Shown: piece by piece, positions 24,669-33,164 of the stretch | How positions within the stretch are numbered: the stretch's first letter is position 1 | Layout of the letters: each line of letters opens with the position of its first letter | Assembly: GCF_014656215.1 (NCBI RefSeq) | Contig: NZ_BNBZ01000015.1 | Coordinates: 122,500-186,499 of the forward strand | Reading direction: 5' to 3' | Length of the DNA stretch: 64,000 nucleotides | Origin: Streptomyces zaomyceticus | Lineage (GTDB): Bacteria > Actinomycetota > Actinomycetes > Streptomycetales > Streptomycetaceae | The notes under the pieces: generated by a model | Told to the model about the DNA's origin: nothing | The model's database searches: none | Seen by the model: only the letters and a program-made list of their open reading frames with translations | Program-made: the position numbers and the translations under genes

Positions 24669-25538
24669 CTACCCCCTCCCGGCCACGTCGACGCGCCGGG
24701 ATGCCGGGGCGAGCGCACGGGCCCGCACCACCGCCCCCCACGCCTCCGACACGGCGCCCCAGACCGAGCGGAGTTCGGGTTCCGCCTCGCGCACCGAGGA
24801 GACCGCGGCGCCCGGGTCGCCGCCGGCCTCGCGTACGAGCTCCGCGTCGGCGAGCGCCCACTCCGCGACCGCGTCCCCGTCCACCTCCGGGTGGAACTGC
24901 ACCGCCCACGCCGTCCGCCCGACCCGGAAGGCCTGGTGCGGGCAGTCGTCGCCGGTCAGCAGGGGCACCGCCCCGGACGGCAGCCGGTCCACCTCGTCCC
25001 AGTGCCACTGGGCCGCCACGGCCCCGTCCGGCACCTCGCCGAACACCGGGTCGTCCGACACGGCCGGCAGCCTCCGCAGCGGCACCGCGCCCACCTCCGG
25101 GCCCTGGGGCCGTACGGCGACCGAACCGCCCAGCGCGTGGGCGACGATCTGGCCGCCCAGGCATATCCCCAGCAGCGGTGTCTCCCCGGCCACGGCCTCG
25201 CGTACGAGCGCCCGGACCCCGGGCAGCCACGGAGCGGCCTCGTCGGCCTCGCAGTTCACGGATCCGCCGAGGACCAGCAGTCCGGCGTGACCGCGCAGGT
25301 CGGCCGGGAGGGGCTCGCCCTCCCAGGCGCGCACCAGGTCGAGGCGGAGGCCGGTGCGCACCAGGTGGCTGCCGACGAGTCCGGGGCCCGCGTCCTCCTC
25401 GTGCTGCACCACCAGCACGGCCGGAGCGGGCGCGGATCCTTCCGCCGCCCGCATCCGGCGGGCTTCGGCCACCTCGATCGTCCCTGCCTTCTCCACCTTC
25501 TCCGCCGTCTCCGCCGTCTCCGCCGTCTCCACAGTCAC
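24669..25538 (-). CDS. Class I glutamine amidotransferase-like protein
   Basis: A 289-residue GATase1 protein. The nucleophile elbow is GICLGGQ (catalytic Cys) and the His-Glu pair is in AVQFHPEVD. Stand-alone members of this group resemble GMP-synthase amidotransferase domains and are often gamma-glutamyl hydrolases of unknown role. A GTG start at 25538 lies 10 nt after GGAGG. The first 25 or so residues are a repeat (ETAETAETAE then KVEKA) that precedes the real domain, which starts near AVLVVQHEEDAGPG at residue 40. Confidence in the exact N-terminus is low. Confidence 0.82.
   Translation of the reverse strand: MTVETAETAETAEKVEKAGTIEVAEARRMRAAEGSAPAPAVLVVQHEEDAGPGLVGSHLVRTGLRLDLVRAWEGEPLPADLRGHAGLLVLGGSVNCEADEAAPWLPGVRALVREAVAGETPLLGICLGGQIVAHALGGSVAVRPQGPEVGAVPLRRLPAVSDDPVFGEVPDGAVAAQWHWDEVDRLPSGAVPLLTGDDCPHQAFRVGRTAWAVQFHPEVDGDAVAEWALADAELVREAGGDPGAAVSSVREAEPELRSVWGAVSEAWGAVVRARALAPASRRVDVAGRG
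25498..25532 (-). repeat. 9-bp repeat at the start of the amidotransferase gene
   Basis: On the plus strand the unit CCGTCTCCG occurs three times in tandem with degenerate flanking copies. In the gene it encodes Glu-Thr-Ala repeats at residues 4 to about 12. It is a short simple-sequence tract at the 5' end of a coding region. Confidence 0.65.
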
Positions 25539-25649
25539 GGTTGTCCCGCCTCCACGTTCTGCCCCCCCCGGGTGCGCCCGGTCGCGTTCCCAGAGGATCG
25601 CCGAATCAGGGCCCGTACGGCACCCCTCGGGGCCTCCGCGCGAGCGCGA

Positions 25650-25680
25650 CTGAGTACCCCCGTGCGCACGCCTGAGTACC
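25650..25680 (+). promoter_or_regulatory. Direct-repeat regulatory site CTGAGTACC x2
   Basis: CTGAGTACC occurs at 25650-25658 and 25672-25680, 22 bp apart (two helical turns), 44 bp before the small gene at 25724. The spacing suggests cooperative binding of a regulator to one face of the DNA. The protein is unknown. Confidence 0.45.
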
Positions 25681-25723
25681 TCGGCCGATACGGCGGGCTC
25701 CCGTCGGCTGCTGAACTGTCACC

Positions 25724-26071
25724 ATGACCTCCGACGCCCGGCGCGCCCGCCCTCTCCAGCACGTGACCGCCACCGGCACGGCCCTCGCCGTCGCCCTGGC
25801 CCCGGTGGTGCTCGGGGCCCTGATCGCCCGGTCGGTGGGTGGCGACCCGATGGCCTCCGTCAACGCCCTGATCGCGGGCGGCGGCCAGCGCGCCCGGATC
25901 TCACCCGCCCAGCTCCGTACGGGCGCGCTGCGTCGCCCCGGCTCGGTCGCGCGGCTCGCGCGCCGGGAGGAAGGCCTGCGGCGTCCTCTCCTGGGCGTGC
26001 GGTTCCCGCTCCACGCGCGCCGACTCGACGGGCCCGGCGGCCGGCGGCCCCTCCGCGACGCGGTCCGGTGA
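25724..26071 (+). CDS. Hypothetical small protein
   Basis: A 115-residue protein with a hydrophobic stretch at residues 19-38 (TALAVALAPVVLGALIARSV), possibly a membrane anchor or signal, then an Arg-rich tail. Third codon positions are over 90 percent G or C, like real genes nearby, which favours this frame over the longer minus-strand frame covering the same bases. No family recognised and no strong ribosome site. It is preceded by the direct-repeat site at 25650-25680. Confidence 0.55.
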   Translation: MTSDARRARPLQHVTATGTALAVALAPVVLGALIARSVGGDPMASVNALIAGGGQRARISPAQLRTGALRRPGSVARLARREEGLRRPLLGVRFPLHARRLDGPGGRRPLRDAVR

Positions 26072-26112
26072 CCGGCCGTACCGGCACCTGGTGGCGGGGC
26101 GAGGTCGATCCT

Positions 26113-26127
26113 TGACGGCAACCTGAC
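26113..26127 (+). promoter_or_regulatory. Possible OmpR-family response-regulator repeats
   Basis: TGAC-containing units start at 26113 (TGACGGCAACC) and 26124 (TGACAACCGCC), an 11-bp period as used by PhoP/OmpR-type regulators. They lie about 110 bp upstream of the molybdenum hydroxylase gene. Only two units are visible, so this is tentative. Confidence 0.3.
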
Positions 26128-26237
26128 AACCGCCCGGACGAACGGCCTCCGAAGGCCGCCCACATGAGCGATGATCAACGCATCCGAGGAGGCTGAGGCC
26201 GGCGCGCGGCGCCGGGCCATGACGAAGGGCACACCGA

Positions 26238-28634
26238 ATGGCGAGGCGGCACCCCGTGCGGGACGACCACCCCAAGAGCGGCACCGGGGACGGGACCGCC
26301 CGGCCCGGGAGCACGGACGGCGGCGACGCGCCCGGCATCGGCCGCCGACGATTCCTCGGGTACGTCCTCGCCGCTCCCACCCTCACCGTCGCCGCCCGGC
26401 TCGGCGTCGAGGCCCTCGCGCCGGCGGAGGCCGCCGCGGCGGCCCCCGCGCTCGTCCCGTCCCTGCCGGGACCCGCCGAACTCCTCGATCTGAACGAGCT
26501 CCTCACCCTCGCGGCCCTGCCCACCAGCCACCTCATCACCATCCGCCTCGACGCCGACGGGACGGCCCACTTCGCCCTTCCGCGCGCCGAGGTCGGCCAG
26601 GGCGTCACCACCTCCAGCGCCATGATCGTCGCCGAGGAACTCGACCTGCCCCTCGACAAGGTGAAGGTGACGCTCGCCGACGCCCGGCCCGAGCTGCTCT
26701 TCAACCAGCTGACCGGCGGCTCCAACACGACCTACTCCACCTACACCCCCCTCCGCGTCGCCGCCGCCGTCGCCCGCGGCCGGCTGCTGCAGGCCGCCTC
26801 CCTCGTCCTCGGTGAGGCCGTCTCCACCCTCACCACCAAGGCCGGTGCCGTCCTCTCCCCGGCCGGGGCGCTGCTCGGCTACGGCGAACTCGCCGCGAAG
26901 GCCGCCGCGCTGTCCGACACCGCCGTGGCGGTCACCCTCAAGGACCGCGCCCGATTCCGCGTCATCGGCACCGGGCAGCGCCGCGTCGACGCCCTCGACG
27001 CGGTCACCGGCCGCAAGAAGTTCGCGATGGACCTCCAGGTCCCGGACGCCCTGCCCACCATGGTCTGCCGCCCGCCGACCATCAACGGCACGGTCCGCTC
27101 GGTCGCCAATCTCGCCGAGGTCCGGGCCATGCCCGGCGTCACCGACGTCGTCACCGTCTCCACCGGCGTCGCCGTCCGCGGCCGCACCTTCGGCCAGTGC
27201 ATCGACGCGGTGCGCGCCCTCCGGGTCGACTGGGGGCCCGGCACCGCCGAAGGCGCCTCCGACGCCACCGTCCTTGCGAAGCTCCGCAAGGCCGAACTCC
27301 CCCTGGTGGTGCCGCCGCTGCCGCTGCTCACCAAAGCGGTCGACGCACGGTTCACCTTCCACTTCGCCAGCAACGCGGCCCTGGAGACCAACTGCGCGAT
27401 CGCCGACGTGCGGGAGGACTCGGCGGAGATCTGGGCCTCGCTCAAGGCCCCGATCGTCGCCCAGGAGAAGATCGCGCTCGAGCTGGGACTGCCGGTCTCC
27501 GCCGTCCGCGTCCATGTCACCGAAGGCGGCGGCTCCTTCGGCCGCAAGCTCTTCCACGACGCGGCCCACGAGGCCGCCGAGATCTCCCGGGCCATGGGCA
27601 GGCCCGTGAAGCTGATGTGGCACCGCACCGACGACTTCCGCCAGGGCCGTACGCACCCGATGTCCACCTCCCGGGTCCGCGCCACGTACACCCTCGGTGA
27701 GGTCCTCACGTACGAGCAGCGCCACACCTCCGTCGCCACCGACTTCGGGCACGGCATCGGCGAGGTCCTCACGGCGGAGGCGGCTCGGCTGCCCGTCGCC
27801 GATCTCGCCTTCTCCGAGACGATGTTCCAGCTCACCCAGATCAGCCCCTACCACCTCGGCGTCACCACCCAGCTGCTGTCCGAGACCGACAAGGGCTTCA
27901 ACACCGGTTCCATGCGGAACATCTACTCGCCCAACGTGCGCTGCGCGCAGGAGCTCGTCATGGACGAACTGGCGAAGCGCATGGGCCAGGACGGGTACGC
28001 GTTCCGCCGCCGGCTCATGAAGGACCCGCGGGCCCGCGCCGTCCTCGACAAGGTCGCCGAGGTGGGGGACTGGGGCAGGAGCATGCCCGCCGGCACCGCC
28101 CAGGGCATCGCCGTCCACACCGAGTACCACTCCGCCGTCGCGATGCTCGCCGAGATCGACTGCCGCCCCGGGACCACCGGCCGGAAGATCCCCGGCGCGG
28201 TCACCGGACCACGGGTGACCAAGGTGGTCTGCGCCGTGGACGTCGGCCTCGCCGTCAACCCGCGCGGCCTGGAGGCCCAGATGATGGGCGGCATCTCCGA
28301 CGCCATCGCCGTCACCCTCACCTCCGGCCTCCATCTGCGCGACGGGCACTTCCTCGAAGGCAGCTGGGACCAGTACTTCTACACCCGGCAGTGGAACACC
28401 CCGCCCGAGCTGGAGATCATCGTGATGCCCCCGACCGGCGACAAGCCCGGCGGCGCGGGCGAGCTGGCCGTGGCCGGCGCCATGGCGGCCGTCGCCTGCG
28501 CCTACGGCCGGGCCACCGGCACGATGCCGACGGTCTTCCCCGTCAACCACGCCGATCCGCTCGCCTTCACCCCCCTGCCGACCGTCCCGCCCGTCCCCGC
28601 CTCGCCGACCGACGGCCGCGACCGCGCACTCTGA
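26238..28634 (+). CDS. Molybdenum hydroxylase large subunit (xanthine dehydrogenase family, Tat-exported)
   Basis: A 798-residue molybdopterin-cytosine-dinucleotide-binding subunit, closest in lay-out to isoquinoline 1-oxidoreductase beta (IorB). A Tat signal IGRRRFLGYVLAAPTLTVAA lies at about residues 34-53. The AEVGQGVTTSSAMIVAEEL and GGGSFGRK segments bind the cofactor, and the catalytic Glu742 lies in GGAGELAVAG. ATG 26238 follows AAGGG at 8 nt. The 2Fe-2S subunit gene begins 14 nt downstream. No FAD subunit is present, so electrons probably go to cytochromes or a quinone. The likely substrate is an aldehyde or N-heterocycle, not defined. Confidence 0.88.
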   Translation: MARRHPVRDDHPKSGTGDGTARPGSTDGGDAPGIGRRRFLGYVLAAPTLTVAARLGVEALAPAEAAAAAPALVPSLPGPAELLDLNELLTLAALPTSHLITIRLDADGTAHFALPRAEVGQGVTTSSAMIVAEELDLPLDKVKVTLADARPELLFNQLTGGSNTTYSTYTPLRVAAAVARGRLLQAASLVLGEAVSTLTTKAGAVLSPAGALLGYGELAAKAAALSDTAVAVTLKDRARFRVIGTGQRRVDALDAVTGRKKFAMDLQVPDALPTMVCRPPTINGTVRSVANLAEVRAMPGVTDVVTVSTGVAVRGRTFGQCIDAVRALRVDWGPGTAEGASDATVLAKLRKAELPLVVPPLPLLTKAVDARFTFHFASNAALETNCAIADVREDSAEIWASLKAPIVAQEKIALELGLPVSAVRVHVTEGGGSFGRKLFHDAAHEAAEISRAMGRPVKLMWHRTDDFRQGRTHPMSTSRVRATYTLGEVLTYEQRHTSVATDFGHGIGEVLTAEAARLPVADLAFSETMFQLTQISPYHLGVTTQLLSETDKGFNTGSMRNIYSPNVRCAQELVMDELAKRMGQDGYAFRRRLMKDPRARAVLDKVAEVGDWGRSMPAGTAQGIAVHTEYHSAVAMLAEIDCRPGTTGRKIPGAVTGPRVTKVVCAVDVGLAVNPRGLEAQMMGGISDAIAVTLTSGLHLRDGHFLEGSWDQYFYTRQWNTPPELEIIVMPPTGDKPGGAGELAVAGAMAAVACAYGRATGTMPTVFPVNHADPLAFTPLPTVPPVPASPTDGRDRAL

Positions 28635-28648
28635 GACCTGGAGCATCC

Positions 28649-29128
28649 GTGCCGCAGTACACCTTCATCCTGAACGGCAAGGCCGTCACCGCGGACGTCG
28701 AGGGCGACGTCCGGCTCCTCTGGGTCCTCCGGGACGTCCTCGGCGTCACCGGCCCCAAGTACGGCTGCGGGGTCGGCGTCTGCCGGGCCTGTACGAGCCA
28801 CCTCAACGGCAAGGCGTTCACACCCTGCGCCGTGCCCGTCGAGGACCTCGCGCAGGACGACGAGGTCACCACGATCGAGGGTCTCCCGGACACCGTCGGG
28901 AGCGAGCTCCACCCGATGCAGGAGGCCTGGCTCGACCTCGACGTCGCCCAGTGCGGCTACTGCCAGCCCGGGCAGATCATGACCGCCGTGGCGGAGGTCC
29001 GCCGGGCCCGGGAGGCCGGGCGCGAGATCACCGAGGCCGACCTCGACACGATCCGCAACATCTGCCGCTGCGGGACCTACCACCGCATCCGGCAGGCCGT
29101 TCTGGAGGGCGCCGCCCGAATGTCCTGA
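28649..29128 (+). CDS. Molybdenum hydroxylase 2Fe-2S subunit
   Basis: A 159-residue small subunit with two [2Fe-2S] clusters. The ferredoxin-like domain has CGVGVCRAC plus a fourth Cys in FTPC, and the all-helical domain has QCGYCQPGQIM and ICRCGTYHRI. It forms the electron path for the preceding large subunit and can be carried out with it by the Tat signal of that partner, as it has none of its own. The GTG at 28649 follows CTGGAG at a good distance. Downstream, to 29215, is a short gap holding three similar GGACGGCGCCG words and no gene. Confidence 0.92.
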   Translation: MPQYTFILNGKAVTADVEGDVRLLWVLRDVLGVTGPKYGCGVGVCRACTSHLNGKAFTPCAVPVEDLAQDDEVTTIEGLPDTVGSELHPMQEAWLDLDVAQCGYCQPGQIMTAVAEVRRAREAGREITEADLDTIRNICRCGTYHRIRQAVLEGAARMS

Positions 29129-29215
29129 CAGCAGCGGTCCGGTGGACGGCGCCGCCGGGACGCCCCGAGCGGGACGGCCGGGCGGACGGCGCCGGCGGCA
29201 TGTCCTGAGAACAGG

Positions 29216-29590
29216 TCAGACGGACGGCGCCGGCGTCTCCCGCACCGCTGCCAGATACTCCGCCACCGCGTCCCGGTTGCGGGTGAGGCAGCGGATCCGC
29301 TCGGTCATCCGGTCCCGCTCGTCCTCCAGGGTGGCCAGCATCTCCGGTGTGGCGTCGGGGAAGTGGATGATCCGCGGTTTGTTGAGGCACGGAAGAATCT
29401 GCTTGATGATCCGGGTCGGCAGACCGGCATCCAGCAGGCCCCGGATCTGCAAGACCCGGTCCACGTTCGACCCGTCGTAGACCCGGTAGCCGTTCGGCAG
29501 CCGGTCCGCGACGATGAGTCCCTGCTCCTCGTAGTAGCGCAGCAGACGACGTGGTGTTCCGGTGCGCTCCGACAGTTCCCCGATCCGCAT
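29216..29590 (-). CDS. MerR-family transcriptional regulator
   Basis: A 124-residue MerR protein. The helix-turn-helix and wing run from the N-terminus: RIGELSERTGTPRRLLRYYE, then EQGLIVADRLPNGYRVYD. A C-terminal coiled coil (residues 80-110) provides the dimer contact. There is no obvious metal-binding Cys pair, so a drug or organic ligand is more likely. ATG 29590 is the right start; GGGAGGGGG lies about 7 nt before it. It is divergent from an MFS exporter across 63 bp containing a 22-bp dyad, which is the classic regulator-efflux pump arrangement. Confidence 0.9.
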   Translation of the reverse strand: MRIGELSERTGTPRRLLRYYEEQGLIVADRLPNGYRVYDGSNVDRVLQIRGLLDAGLPTRIIKQILPCLNKPRIIHFPDATPEMLATLEDERDRMTERIRCLTRNRDAVAEYLAAVRETPAPSV

Positions 29591-29617
29591 GGGAAGCCCC
29601 CTCCCGGGACTCGCTTG

Positions 29618-29639
29618 ACCCTCACACCAATGTGAGGGT
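29618..29639. promoter_or_regulatory. MerR-type operator dyad
   Basis: ACCCTCACA (29618-29626) and TGTGAGGGT (29631-29639) are exact inverse complements around CCAA. TTGACC at 29615-29620 overlaps the left arm and faces the MFS gene, as expected for MerR operators placed inside a promoter spacer. A clear -10 at 19-20 bp is not seen; CATAGA at 29645 is 24 bp away. Confidence 0.65.
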
Positions 29640-29653
29640 TCGAGCATAGATCC

Positions 29654-30898
29654 ATGCCCAACGACACGACAGCGGCCGCCCGTTCAGACGTGCCCGCCAC
29701 CACATCAGCGACCCCCGACAACACCACTGCACCCTCCGGCCGACTGCCCCTCGCCGCACTGCTCGCCCTCGCCACCGCGGTCTTCGTCACCAGCCTCACC
29801 GAGACCCTCCCCGCCGGTGTGCTGCCCGCCATGAGCGCCGACCTCGGCGTCGGGGAGGCCGCGACGGGTCAGGCGGTCACCGTCTACGCCCTCGGCACGG
29901 CTCTGACCGCCGTCCCCCTGGCGGCCCGCACCGCGGGATGGCGCCGCAAGCGCCTGCTGCTCACCTCGGTCGCCGGATTCGCCGTCGCCAACACCGTCAC
30001 CGCCGTCTCCTCCTCGTACGCCCTCACCATGGGCGCCCGGTTCCTCGCCGGCGTCGCGGCGGGCCTCGCCTGGGCCCTGCTCGCCGGATACGCCCGCCGT
30101 ATCGCCCCACCGCACCTCCAGGGCAGGGCCGTCGCCGTCGCCATGACCGGTATCCCCCTGGCGCTCTCCCTCGGCGTCCCCGCCGGAACCTTCCTCGGCG
30201 AAGCCGTGGGGTGGCGTGTCGCCTTCACCGCCATGACCGTGATCGCCGCCGGGCTCCTCGGCTGGATCGCCCTCGCCGTCCCCGACCTGCCAGGCGAAGC
30301 ACGGGGCGGGCGCGCCCCGATCGCCCGGACCGTGCGGGTGCCCGGCGTCCTGCCGGTGCTCGCCGTCACGGTCACGCTCGTCCTGGCCCACACCGTCCTC
30401 TACACCTATGTCGCCGCCTACCTCGGCCATCGCGGCCTCGCCGACTCCACCGGTCTCGTCCTGCTGGTCTTCGGTGCCGCCTCGCTCGCCGGAATCTGGT
30501 TCACCGGCCGGCACATCGACCGCAGGCTCCGGAGCCTGACCCTGGGCGGCACCGTCCTCATCGCCGTGGCCGCCGCCGTGCTCGCCGTCCCGGCCGACAG
30601 CGCTGCGCTCGTCCTGACGGCCGCCGCTCTCTGGGGGTTCGGCTGGGGCGGTGCGCCCACCCTGCTGCAGACGGCCGTCGCCGACGCGGGCGGCGACCAC
30701 GCCGACACCGCCCAGACGATGCTCGTCAGCCTCTGGAACGCGGCGATGGCGGCGGGCGGCATCGCCGGTGGCGTACTGCTCGACGCGTTCGGCGCGGGAG
30801 CCCTGACCCTGGGTGTGCTCGTCGTGCTGGTCCCGGTGGTGGCGATCGTGGCGGGCGCCCGTGCCCACGGATTCCCGGCCCACGGGCGAATCCGGTGA
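29654..30898 (+). CDS. MFS transporter (AraJ/drug-efflux type)
   Basis: A 414-residue 12-helix exporter. After a polar N-terminus, helix 1 reads LAALLALATAVFVTSLTETL, and the rest shows the DHA1-type arrangement (for example WRRKRLLLTSVAGFAVANTV after helix 2). The family includes AraJ, chloramphenicol- and multidrug-resistance pumps. ATG 29654 has almost no ribosome site and lies about 15 nt from the probable promoter, so the mRNA may be leaderless. It is divergent from the MerR regulator, which is likely to control it. A strong terminator follows. Confidence 0.87.
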   Translation: MPNDTTAAARSDVPATTSATPDNTTAPSGRLPLAALLALATAVFVTSLTETLPAGVLPAMSADLGVGEAATGQAVTVYALGTALTAVPLAARTAGWRRKRLLLTSVAGFAVANTVTAVSSSYALTMGARFLAGVAAGLAWALLAGYARRIAPPHLQGRAVAVAMTGIPLALSLGVPAGTFLGEAVGWRVAFTAMTVIAAGLLGWIALAVPDLPGEARGGRAPIARTVRVPGVLPVLAVTVTLVLAHTVLYTYVAAYLGHRGLADSTGLVLLVFGAASLAGIWFTGRHIDRRLRSLTLGGTVLIAVAAAVLAVPADSAALVLTAAALWGFGWGGAPTLLQTAVADAGGDHADTAQTMLVSLWNAAMAAGGIAGGVLLDAFGAGALTLGVLVVLVPVVAIVAGARAHGFPAHGRIR

Positions 30899-30965
30899 AT
30901 CCGGTCGACCCCGGACCGTGTCCGGACGCTCGCCGAGCCCCTTCGCACGGGATCCCGGAACGGCC

Positions 30966-31001
30966 GAAGGCCCCCACCGCGCCGATGCGGTGGGGGCCTT
31001 C
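30966..31001. terminator. Bidirectional terminator
   Basis: GAAGGCCCCCACCGC (30966-30980), loop GCCGAT, and GCGGTGGGGGCCTTC (30987-31001) form a perfect 15-bp stem between the convergent MFS gene and the minus-strand membrane-protein gene. Confidence 0.85.
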
Positions 31002-31018
31002 GTCCGTTCCGGAACGGG

Positions 31019-31855
31019 TCAGGCGGCGGGCGGAACGCGGGGCGGGCGGCCCGTACCGCGCGTCAGCACGTAGCCACCGATCCCGGCGAGGGCCGCGAGA
31101 ACGCCACCCGCTCCCGTCCACAGCCAGCGGTCGGACCACCAGCCGGAGGACCAGCCGTCCTCCGGGGCCGCGGCCTCGACGGCCGAGGGCCGGCCGGCGT
31201 CGGCATCGGCCTCCGCCTGGTCGGCGGTGGTCGCCCCGGGCACGAGCGGCGCGGCGAGCGAGCCGTCCGTGGCGTAGGCGCCGCCCTTGTCGACGGTGCT
31301 CACCCCTATCCGGGCGGTGAACGGCTGGCCGAGGTCGTCGTCAGGCAGCGAGGTGACGGTCAGCCGCACGTAGTAGCTGCCCGGCAGCGGGTCGTCGGCC
31401 CAGGCGTCGGCCGAGGCACGGACCGGCCGCAGCACACAGGCCAGCTCCACGGTCGCGGTCTCCTCGGCCGCCGTACGGGACTGGGTCCCGTACATGCACG
31501 GCTGGCGCCGCCGCAGCCCGTCGTACACGTCGACCCGCCAGACGGCGGGCCCGTGCCGCAGGGCCGCGTCGGGCAGGGTGACGGTGGCGTTCACCGTCGG
31601 CCTCTGGCCGACGTCGGCGGGGAACACCCAGTACAGGTAGTCACCCGTGGCGGCCTGCGCCGTGGCCTGCTGTCCGGGAAGGAACCGCGCGGCGGTACGG
31701 AAGGTGGTGCCCGCCTCCGTCGGCCCCGAGGTGGAGCGGGTGTCGTCGGGGTTCGCCGTGGCGGTGGGGGAGTCGGCCAGGGCGGCCGGAGCCGCGAGAC
31801 CGAGGAGAGCGGCGCCCGTGAGCGCGGCCGCGGCGAGCATACGTACGGTACGCAT
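31019..31855 (-). CDS. Secreted/membrane-anchored protein, partner of the VWA protein
   Basis: A 278-residue protein. A signal peptide (RMLAAAALTGAALLGLAAPA) starts it. The body is a beta-rich domain with cysteines (RRRQPCMYGTQSRTA, VELACVLRPV), and one C-terminal transmembrane helix near residues 244-262 (WTGAGGVLAALAGIGGYVL) is followed by a short basic tail. I recognise no enzyme. Its ATG shares 1 nt with the stop of the VWA gene upstream, so the two are coupled and probably work together at the cell envelope. Confidence 0.75.
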   Translation of the reverse strand: MRTVRMLAAAALTGAALLGLAAPAALADSPTATANPDDTRSTSGPTEAGTTFRTAARFLPGQQATAQAATGDYLYWVFPADVGQRPTVNATVTLPDAALRHGPAVWRVDVYDGLRRRQPCMYGTQSRTAAEETATVELACVLRPVRASADAWADDPLPGSYYVRLTVTSLPDDDLGQPFTARIGVSTVDKGGAYATDGSLAAPLVPGATTADQAEADADAGRPSAVEAAAPEDGWSSGWWSDRWLWTGAGGVLAALAGIGGYVLTRGTGRPPRVPPAA

Positions 31856-33129
31856 CAGTTGGTCCTCCAGACAGCGACGCGCCAGCGGGACAGCCAGCCC
31901 CAGAGCAGACCGGCCACGAAGCCGACGAGGACCAGCGCGCCGAGCAGCCACCAGCCGCGGCCGAGGCCGAACGAGGCCACGTCCGACGCGGCCGACGGGC
32001 CGTCGACGACGTCGACCGTCAGCTCGATCGGCATGCCCGGGGTCGTCTTGACCGACGGGGGAGCGGAGAACGAGTTGCTGATCTGGAGACAGACGGTCTC
32101 GGCGGCGGGCTTGGCGTCACCAGGCTCGTCGTCGAGCTCCGGCTTCGGGTAGCGCAGTCCGGTCGAGATCACATCGGTGCGCCCGTCGCCGGCCTCGGAG
32201 CCGCGGACGATCTCCCGTCCGTGCTTGGTGACGGCCCGGAGCAGCACCCCGTAGTCGTTGTTGACGGCACGGTCGGCCGACACGCTGACGGAGGCGCGGA
32301 GTTCCTGACCGGGCAGCAGGTCCACCCGGTACCAGCGGTGCTGACCGAAGGCCTCGCGGTCGGTGTACAGACCGGGCTTGAGCTGCGGCGCGTCGGCGCA
32401 CCGCACCGCGCCCTCGGTGGCGACCGGAGTCACGACCGGGTCGGCGGCGCGGTCGACGAGCTGCCGGACGCGGCGGGAGAGGTCCTCGGTGCGGTGGACC
32501 GAGGTGTACGTGCCTCCGGTCGCCTCCGCGATACAGGTGAGCTGCTGCCGGGTCTTGGCGTCCGGCACCAGGCCCAGGGTGTCGATGACGAGATGGATGC
32601 CCTTCGCCGCGATCTCCCGCGCCACCTGGCACGGGTCGAGCGGGGCGCAGGTGTCCTCGCCGTCCGTGATGAGCACGATCCGGCGGGTGGCCTCACCACC
32701 TTCCAGGTCCTCGGCCGCGCCGAGCAGCGCCGGGCCGATCGGTGTCCAGCCCGTCGGGGCCAGCGTGGCCACGGCGGTCTTGGCCTCGGTCCGGTCGAGC
32801 GGCCCCACCGGGTACAGCTGCCGGGTGTCCTTGCAGCCCCGCTTGCGGTCCTGCCCGGGGTAGTCGGCGCCCAGGGTGCGGATGCCCAGCTGGACCTCCT
32901 CGGGCACCGCGTCGAGGACCTCGTTGAAGGCCTGCTTGGCCGCGGCCATCCGGGACTTGCCGTCGATGTCCTTGGCCCGCATCGAGCCGCTGACGTCGAG
33001 GACCAGCTCGACCTTGGGGGATTCCTTCGCCACCGGCTCGTCGGCGGTCGCGCTCGTCGGCAGGAGCGCGACGCTCAGGGCGGCGAGCAGCGCGCAGGCC
33101 CCGGTCGCCAGCCGTTTTCTCGTGATCAT
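31855..33129 (-). CDS. von Willebrand factor A domain membrane protein
   Basis: A 424-residue exported protein. The signal peptide lies at residues 1-29. The VWA domain has the MIDAS motif DVSGSM (Asp45, Ser47, Ser49) with TDGED as the later metal loop. A beta-rich region with Cys pairs follows, and a transmembrane helix near the C-terminus (WWLLGALVLVGFVAGLLWGW) anchors it outside the cell. ATG 33129 is chosen over an upstream TTG because a promoter ends 7 nt before it, implying leaderless translation. It forms an operon with the next gene. Such pairs occur in actinobacteria without a known role. Confidence 0.82.
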   Translation of the reverse strand: MITRKRLATGACALLAALSVALLPTSATADEPVAKESPKVELVLDVSGSMRAKDIDGKSRMAAAKQAFNEVLDAVPEEVQLGIRTLGADYPGQDRKRGCKDTRQLYPVGPLDRTEAKTAVATLAPTGWTPIGPALLGAAEDLEGGEATRRIVLITDGEDTCAPLDPCQVAREIAAKGIHLVIDTLGLVPDAKTRQQLTCIAEATGGTYTSVHRTEDLSRRVRQLVDRAADPVVTPVATEGAVRCADAPQLKPGLYTDREAFGQHRWYRVDLLPGQELRASVSVSADRAVNNDYGVLLRAVTKHGREIVRGSEAGDGRTDVISTGLRYPKPELDDEPGDAKPAAETVCLQISNSFSAPPSVKTTPGMPIELTVDVVDGPSAASDVASFGLGRGWWLLGALVLVGFVAGLLWGWLSRWRVAVWRTN

Positions 33130-33135
33130 CGCCGG

Positions 33136-33164
33136 ATCGTATTGATGATCCTCCGACAATCCAA
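33136..33164 (-). promoter_or_regulatory. Promoter for a leaderless VWA mRNA
   Basis: On the minus strand TTGGAT (33164-33159), a 17-bp spacer and TACGAT (33141-33136) precede the ATG at 33129 by exactly 7 nt. Matches to consensus are partial, but placement supports a transcript beginning with AUG, and no ribosome site is seen at the right distance. Confidence 0.4.

Noticed and set aside
25606..26232. Long minus-strand frame over the small gene at 25724
   Set aside because: Its product is Arg/Ala/Ser-rich, while the plus-strand frame at 25724 has the expected G/C bias at third positions.
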